A stretch of DNA of 23,146 nt from the NCBI GenBank assembly GCA_008931825.1, contig QXVZ01014545.1, positions 1-23,146 on the forward strand, read 5' to 3'. The position numbers were made by a program, and so were the translations under genes. The notes under the pieces were generated by a model, which saw only the letters and a program-made list of their open reading frames with translations, made no database searches and was not told the origin of the DNA. Origin of the DNA: Phallusia fumigata. Its lineage: Eukaryota > Chordata > Ascidiacea > Phlebobranchia > Ascidiidae. Below, one piece after another: positions 19,201 to 23,146 of this stretch; position 1 is the first letter of the stretch, and each line of letters opens with the position of its first letter.

Positions 19201-22200
19201 AGTTACGTCTTTACAAAATTACTTTACTTTTAAAAGATTCTCTGACAAAAAGCGAAAAAAAAACGAAACCTTTGCATTTCCTGAATAGACAGTCATATTT
19301 TGCTGCATTATTCAAAATGTCTTGTTCTTTCTCTTTTGCTGATCAGTTATTTCTTTGCTTTATTCGCAGAACTTCCTCAGCCAATCAGCGCACCCGTTCT
19401 AATCAGACAAGCGTCTACGCAGCTTGTGGTTGGTTTAAACAGCAGGAGGTTCAGGGGAGACGGACCAATCATAAGGACTGTCGTAATGTTCAAGAAGAGA
19501 GACGACAAATCATATATTTACCCAGACAAGTAATACAGGCCTTCTAACCATATTTGACAGACAATTGTTAACACTAAAGAGTTTATTACGGACGATTCCA
19601 CATTGTATGACAAAAAACAAACAGTTAATTTGCTTTGTATTGAAAACAAGTTAAAAAAATGCAATCAATCGTTACTTTGGACTGTAAGATTAGTTGAGTA
19701 AAGTTGAGATTTTTTCGCTAAGTCAAAGAAGTCGCAGGAGGAGATGGCTGCGCAACGTTAGGACGTTATGAGGCGCAAAAATGAACGCACTGCAGTTAAA
19801 CCTTCATACAACATCACAGAAATATTGTTGTTTGTGACGTCATTTTTGGTATTTTACCCCCAACTGTTACGTCATAGTGTGACATCGTAATTTAAAACAT
19901 ACTTTAGACAAAAAAATTATTAAATATGTTTTTATGGCTTAAAAATGTATTTAGCTTAAAAAATAATATTAATGTCTGGTAATTTTTCAGTTGTAGGATG
20001 TAGGGTATTGCCCCAAACAGTCGCACACCCATGGTGAAGCATAACTGACAAACTGTGTCTTATTGCAGAAGAACCATCTACAATGATTTGATCACGATAG
20101 GCGGACTGGAGGAATACACGACTTACAACTTCAGGGTTCTTCTCTACAGGGAGGGCGGGGAGAGTGGGAGGGGAATACCCGGTCCTGTTGCCAACATAAC
20201 CACTAAATGTGGATGTGAGTTTCCTTTCGTCTGCGTTTTAATTTATAATTTTCTCTTTTCATACATAGTTTGTCAGCTTTTGTCTTTTGTTATAATGTTT
20301 TTGCTTGACAAGATGTGAGACCTCTCTGTTTAACTTAATTTTGTTCAACGTATTAATGAATTTTCCAATCTTTTTAGCTGAACTAGTGTTATTTAAGTCT
20401 TTTTTCCATTTTTCGTATATTCCATTTCGATGTTGCAGATTCGACTAAGGTGTCCGTTTTCAACTAACCACCCAATAGCAGTGGTTTTACCAAGTCAATT
20501 TTCTTTGCAGTGCCAACAGCATCACCCATCATCAAACAAACTTACCCCATCAACAACTCGACCGTGTACCTTACCTGGGGAATCCCCGCACGTGATACTC
20601 TCAAGGGTGACATCAGGGGTTACACGATAAGATATTATCCTTTGGGTAGGTAGACCCAAACTCCCATCCGGGTTTTCCCCTTTGACAAAAAGTATCCCTC
20701 GCGCCGCTAGGAGCCACTAGAGAGCTGCTAACAGTCTTGCACTTTTTTTTTGTTTAATCTTTTGGTGGGTGGGACAACGCCTGAATGTGATCGTAATGAG
20801 TCCGCCGTCAAGTTATCTGCTTCATTGCAGTTCCGTTAGATCATTTTTGTTTGATTTTTTTCGATTTTCGAAGTTGGTGACAGTAATTTGTGCCAACCCA
20901 TCGGTGTCACTGGGTTGGAGCTATTTCGCTGAAGTTTCTTTCTCAGGAAAACACACAAGTTATCGAGACAGGATTAGAACCGACAACCTTGCGAGCACAA
21001 GGCAATCAGCCATCTTGGCGACTTAGCGCTTAATCCACGTTGCAACTCCTAAAAAATAAATTTCCACTTTTATTTGTAGGCAAGAGTAATCAACGCCAGG
21101 TTCTGGAAATTCCTCGCTCCAATATTTTGTCAAACACCATCAAAGATCTCGTGCCCAACGAAGTTTATGGAATCCAGGTGAAGCTCGTCAACTGTGGCGG
21201 GGAATCCCCTTGGTCGAGCGAGGCAAGGGTTACTATGGGTCATCTCGGTAAGTCACGTGTTTAAATCCACAGGTTTTAAAGAAAGTTTAATGTTAAAACG
21301 AATTTACTTTGTATCATTGATGATGGCGTGAGTTGTTGCCGAACATTTAAATTGATAAAGTAGGTCGGCTTTTGAATAAGTATTTGAAAATTCTTTGGTT
21401 TTTTTTGTTTTGGTAACTTACCTGTGACAAATAAACAGGTACATTGTATTCTTTCATCCAAAAAATGTGAAATGGTTTTCTTAAAAAAACGACTTATTGC
21501 TGCAAGTACTTTCCCGTCAACAGTTCCGACTAACACATTGAAATCGAGAGTTTTTTTCTCACAGCAAAACCGAGAGGACCAAAAGTGGTATTCAGTAATC
21601 TCACTTCAACATCCGTATCTTTTACTTGGGCTGCTCCGACCAACGCACGGCCTTACACGATCGTAACATACGAGGTAGAAATAAGCTTTGTTGATTGGGT
21701 TTTAGTTACGTGCATTTGACCCTTGTCCTATATTTGACATTGATTTGTTCAGTATTTTCTTTTTATTTAAGTTGTCCTGTTGTTATAATGTTGTCTTGTC
21801 CATCATGTGAACTTTTTTGCTTTGTTTGTTTAGTTCCAAATTTGGTTTTGTAATGAGTTAAAATTACAAACGTAACTGGTATACACAGTAGTGAATGAAT
21901 TGTAATCACCAGAGCATAAGCGANCGAGGTAGAAATAAGCTTTGTTGATTGGGTTTTAGTTACGTGCATTTGACCCTTGTCCTATATTTGACATTGATTT
22001 GTTCAGTATTTTCTTTTTATTTAAGTTGTCCTGTTGTTATAATGTTGTCTTGTCCATCATGTGAACTTTTTTGCTTTGTTTGTTTAGTTCCAAATTTGGT
22101 TTTGTAATGAGTTAAAATTACAAACGTAACTGGTATACACAGTAGTGAATGAATTGTAATCACCAGAGCATAAGCGATTGTCGAAACGTTTATTCCAATG

Positions 22201-23125
22201 TATACAAGTTCTCTACAAGTTACGTTTTTGTAAAGTTACTCTTCAAATCCTGTGTTCCTATATACTATTTTTTTAATTTTTTTTCCTTTATTTTTAAGAT
22301 TGATTTTATTTCTTTTCAAGTTTTCTCATTGTTTTGCAGATCAACTTTGAGGAATTGAACAATCCGTCTGCCAACGCAATGCGCATGCGCACAAACACAT
22401 CCCGCCTGTCACGTGACTTCAGCGAGCTCATCCCGCATACGTCGTATGCGTTTCGCGTGAGAGCGTTCAACCATGAAGGACCCGGCAACGTCAGTGACGT
22501 CATAATGGTGACGACACATGAAGACGGTGAGTTAATTTCCACGAAAACTCGCTGAACATCGAGTAACGGGTAATTGTCAACACTACTCGTCCAGTTTGAG
22601 GCAGAGTAACGAGTTATTTATCTGTCAGTTCAGTTGTGTTGTAATTAACGGATCATGACGTATTTAATGGTGAAATTACTCCTGAGTAACGGTGCTGATT
22701 TGGTAATTCGAACATTCACGCGTTACATAACAATAATACCGACTTTTTTTTGAACCAACAGCTAAATAACTCGCTAGAAGGGCAGGGGATGCACTTTCTA
22801 ATAAACAAGAATAATTAAGTTGGGGAAAGATCTCCCTAAAATATTCTAAAACATTCAGTGAGAAAGTATTGCACAATACAAGAACAGCGATATTTTACCC
22901 TCAAACTACCAACTAAACATTTCTTTGTCCCAACAAGTTCCTTCGCAACCGATGAACCTCCGCGTTTCCATGGTGACAACGAACAGTCTCCTCCTCTCAT
23001 GGGATGCACCGCAACATCCAAACGGAGTTTTGAGGAGATACAAGATTGAGATGCAGAAGAAGGGCGAAGATTGGATGAAGATCAGCCACCAACATCCTGG
23101 AAATAAAACCAACATCCGCATAGTT
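14442..23125 (+). CDS. TIE: Tie-family receptor tyrosine kinase, ectodomain (17 exons, incomplete at both ends)
   Basis: The gene encodes the extracellular part of a Tie/TEK (angiopoietin-receptor family) receptor. Exons are 14442-14486, 15028-15160, 15530-15651, 16101-16224, 16540-16671, 17096-17239, 17494-17641, 17965-18049, 18451-18531, 18792-18957, 19370-19529, 20069-20214, 20511-20645, 21080-21247, 21565-21674, 22340-22526 and 22938-23125. All phases agree, giving 758 residues. Domains in order are an atypical Ig (1-141), three eight-cysteine EGF repeats (142-275), Ig2 (about 295-394) and FN3 domains at 394-495, 496-596, 597-695 and 696 onward. The third EGF carries CDRFRGCICSPGW, almost identical to TEK CDRFQGCLCSPGW. 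The signal peptide, any membrane segment and the kinase lie outside the recognised exons. Vertebrate TEK and TIE1 have three FN3 domains; at least four are here. One acceptor (15530) is less certain, with 15520 as an alternative. Several Asn-X-Ser/Thr sites fit a glycosylated ectodomain. Confidence 0.93.
15660..15720 (+). repeat. tRNA-like SINE fragment in a Tie intron
   Basis: Just after the donor at 15652, 15696-15706 reads ggttcaaatct, a near-perfect B-box, preceded by aagtgtgcgaaccacgtgg. No complete cloverleaf is evident, so it is a SINE remnant rather than a tRNA gene. Confidence 0.4.
16540..16671 (+). CDS. TIE: Tie exon: EGF-like repeat 1
   Basis: One exon with phase 1 at both ends encodes an eight-cysteine repeat with C-LVCKNGGSC and CLCAPGFNGKHC. 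TEK EGF1 has the same cysteine spacing with CTACMNNGVC and CICPPGFMGRTC. A symmetric 1-1 exon is the classic unit of EGF domain shuffling. Confidence 0.93.
17096..17239 (+). CDS. TIE: Tie exon: EGF-like repeat 2
   Basis: A phase 1-1 exon encodes an eight-cysteine repeat beginning ACPRKHFGADC and ending CQCMAGWTGPDC. TEK EGF2 begins ACELHTFGRTC and ends CSCATGWKGLQC. The middle is longer between cysteines 3 and 6, as in TEK. Confidence 0.92.
17494..17641 (+). CDS. TIE: Tie exon: EGF-like repeat 3
   Basis: The exon encodes CPPNLYGAGCTEQCHC and then CDRFRGCICSPGWFGPHC. This is the strongest single family signature in the window, matching TEK CHPGFYGPDC and CDRFQGCLCSPGW. It ends in phase 2 with a short linker (STIGTGDTS) to Ig2. 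Confidence 0.95.
17965..18957 (+). CDS. TIE: Tie exons: second Ig domain
   Basis: Exons 17965-18049, 18451-18531 and 18792-18957 encode RPPRIVNIKAIPSF, VEVHCSVTGVPLP and GPYSCVSTTRAGSTRKSFNF. TEK has TPKIVDLPDHIEV, NPICKASGWPLP and [20 protein letters not shown] at the same positions. The cysteine pair is residues 322 and 375. The acceptor at 18450 (tttgcataaag) has a poor pyrimidine tract and is the weakest junction in this domain. Confidence 0.87.
18099..18187. repeat. 15-bp perfect inverted repeat in a Tie intron
   Basis: The arm gttttgtgacaaaaa (18099-18113) and its exact complement tttttgtcacaaaac (18173-18187) enclose 59 nt. It may be a miniature terminal-inverted-repeat relic; no target-site duplication is clear. 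Confidence 0.75.
18581..18702 (-). repeat. Truncated copy of an ascidian-type SINE, antisense
   Basis: This stretch matches 20763-20880 at roughly 80 percent over its length (shared words include acaacgcctgaatg and agttccgtt). It lacks the tRNA-like head seen in the other copy, so it is 5'-truncated. It begins about 50 nt after the donor of exon 18451-18531. Confidence 0.75.
19370..20214 (+). CDS. TIE: Tie exons: FN3 domain 1
   Basis: Exons 19370-19529 and 20069-20214 encode ELPQPISAPVLI, GDGPIIRTVVMFKKRDD, LEEYTTYNFRVLLYREGGES and GIPGPVANITT. TEK FN3-1 reads [46 protein letters not shown] and GHPGPVRRFTT. The B-strand Trp usual in FN3 is absent, as it also is in TEK FN3-1, which supports domain-by-domain orthology. 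Confidence 0.93.
20511..21247 (+). CDS. TIE: Tie exons: FN3 domain 2
   Basis: Exon 20511-20645 encodes NNSTVYLTWGIPARD and GYTIRYYPLG. Exon 21080-21247 encodes IKDLVPNEVYGIQVKLVNCG and SPWSSEARVTM. These are the B-strand Trp, C-strand Tyr and the L-P-x-x-x-Y tyrosine corner expected of FN3. The intron between them holds a complete-looking antisense SINE. Confidence 0.92.
20743..21045 (-). repeat. Near-complete tRNA-derived SINE, antisense
   Basis: On the minus strand the element starts with a tRNA-like head (gccaagatggctgattgcc, then a B-box ggttctaatcc at 20971-20981). It continues through a body shared with 18581-18702 and ends in an A-rich tail (the T-run at about 20743-20751 on the + strand). 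It lies in the intron splitting FN3 domain 2 and its head stops about 35 nt before the acceptor region of exon 21080-21247. Confidence 0.7.
21565..22526 (+). CDS. TIE: Tie exons: FN3 domain 3
   Basis: Exon 21565-21674 encodes AKPRGPKVVFSNLTSTSVSF and TWAAPTNARPYTIVTYE. Exon 22340-22526 encodes FSELIPHTSYAFRVRAFNHE and GPGNVSDVIMVTTHED. The last four bases of the first exon and its donor (cgag|gtagaa) are repeated at 21925 by an assembly duplication, so a gene predictor could be misled by the second, false donor. Confidence 0.92.
21671..22177. repeat. Exact 253-bp duplication around a single n (assembly overlap)
   Basis: Positions 21671-21923 and 21925-22177 are identical base for base, separated only by n at 21924. 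The left copy ends exactly at the n and the right copy continues into unique sequence. This is how an undetected contig overlap looks when joined with a placeholder base. It inflates the intron after exon 21565-21674 by 254 bases. Confidence 0.93.
22555..22937 (+). other. Intron between FN3 domains 3 and 4
   Basis: The intron (from the donor at 22527) contains three loosely repeated gagtaacg words near 22564, 22605 and 22684 and nothing coding that I can see. The acceptor gtcccaacaag at 22937 is pyrimidine-poor at its end but is the only one that keeps the FN3 frame. Confidence 0.5.
22938..23125 (+). CDS. TIE: Tie exon: start of FN3 domain 4
   Basis: The exon encodes VPSQPMNLRVSMVTTNSLLL, SWDAPQHPNGVLRRYKIEMQ and GEDWMKISH, an unmistakable first half of an FN3 domain with the SWDAPxxPNG motif. 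It follows domain 3 directly and ends in phase 0 before gtgagg, as the first exon of domain 3 does. The second half lies beyond the right edge. Confidence 0.88.
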
Positions 23126-23146
23126 GTGAGGATTTCACGTTTTGAT

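Noticed and set aside
20440-20510. Alternative acceptor gatgttgcag for the first exon of FN3 domain 2
   Set aside because: In the required phase the extra sequence meets a stop codon before the domain begins.
20960-21035. Possible genuine tRNA gene on the minus strand
   Set aside because: The B-box is imperfect and no acceptor stem can be paired; the sequence continues into a SINE body shared with another copy.
1-23146. CRISPR arrays, bacterial operons, rRNA genes, retroviral or Polinton-type elements
   Set aside because: No regularly spaced repeats, ribosome-binding sites, rRNA signatures, long terminal repeats or viral protein motifs are visible; the gene structure is eukaryotic throughout.

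Overview
The window is AT-rich, intron-rich eukaryotic DNA with four to five genes, all on the + strand. The proteins are chordate-type: the C-terminal PDZ domains of an MPDZ/PATJ scaffold and the ectodomain of a Tie (angiopoietin receptor) tyrosine kinase. Many short introns, small spliced genes, frequent TGACGTCA-like words, signs of strong heterozygosity and candidate trans-splice acceptors just before start codons all suggest an ascidian tunicate, probably Ciona or a relative. That assignment is an inference from family content and style, not from a species marker.

Layout. (1) 2-6801: ten exons encoding the last four PDZ domains (MPDZ PDZ10-13) of an MPDZ/PATJ orthologue; the 5' part lies outside the window. 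(2) 6802-7911: intergenic DNA with a diverged direct duplication bounded by single n characters, probably both alleles kept by the assembly. (3) 7921-9237: a five-exon gene for an unrecognised 159-residue membrane protein. (4) 9238-10852: T-rich intergenic DNA. (5) 10864-11851: a gene for a glutamine-rich, probably coiled-coil protein of about 288 residues. (6) 12023-12248: a possible two-exon micro-gene. (7) 12249-14441: no firm gene, but a GC-rich block with an RFX/X-box palindrome, twin ETS-like sites and a 28-bp inverted repeat, plausibly the upstream region of the next gene. (8) 14442-23125: seventeen exons of a Tie receptor ectodomain (Ig, three EGF, Ig, FN3 x at least 4), running off the right edge before any membrane segment or kinase.

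The MPDZ-type protein would organise junctional or polarity complexes under the membrane; the Tie-type receptor would receive an extracellular ligand. Nothing shows that they act together. Their closeness matters for evolution: in human, MPDZ and TEK both lie on 9p, and PATJ and TIE1 both lie on 1p, so this window looks like the unduplicated ancestral linkage.

Repeats are mainly tRNA-derived SINE-like fragments, several antisense and close to splice acceptors. Two assembly artefacts (253 bp exact; about 350-390 bp diverged) sit at single-n joins. No CRISPR, rRNA, complete tRNA, retroviral element or toxin gene was seen.
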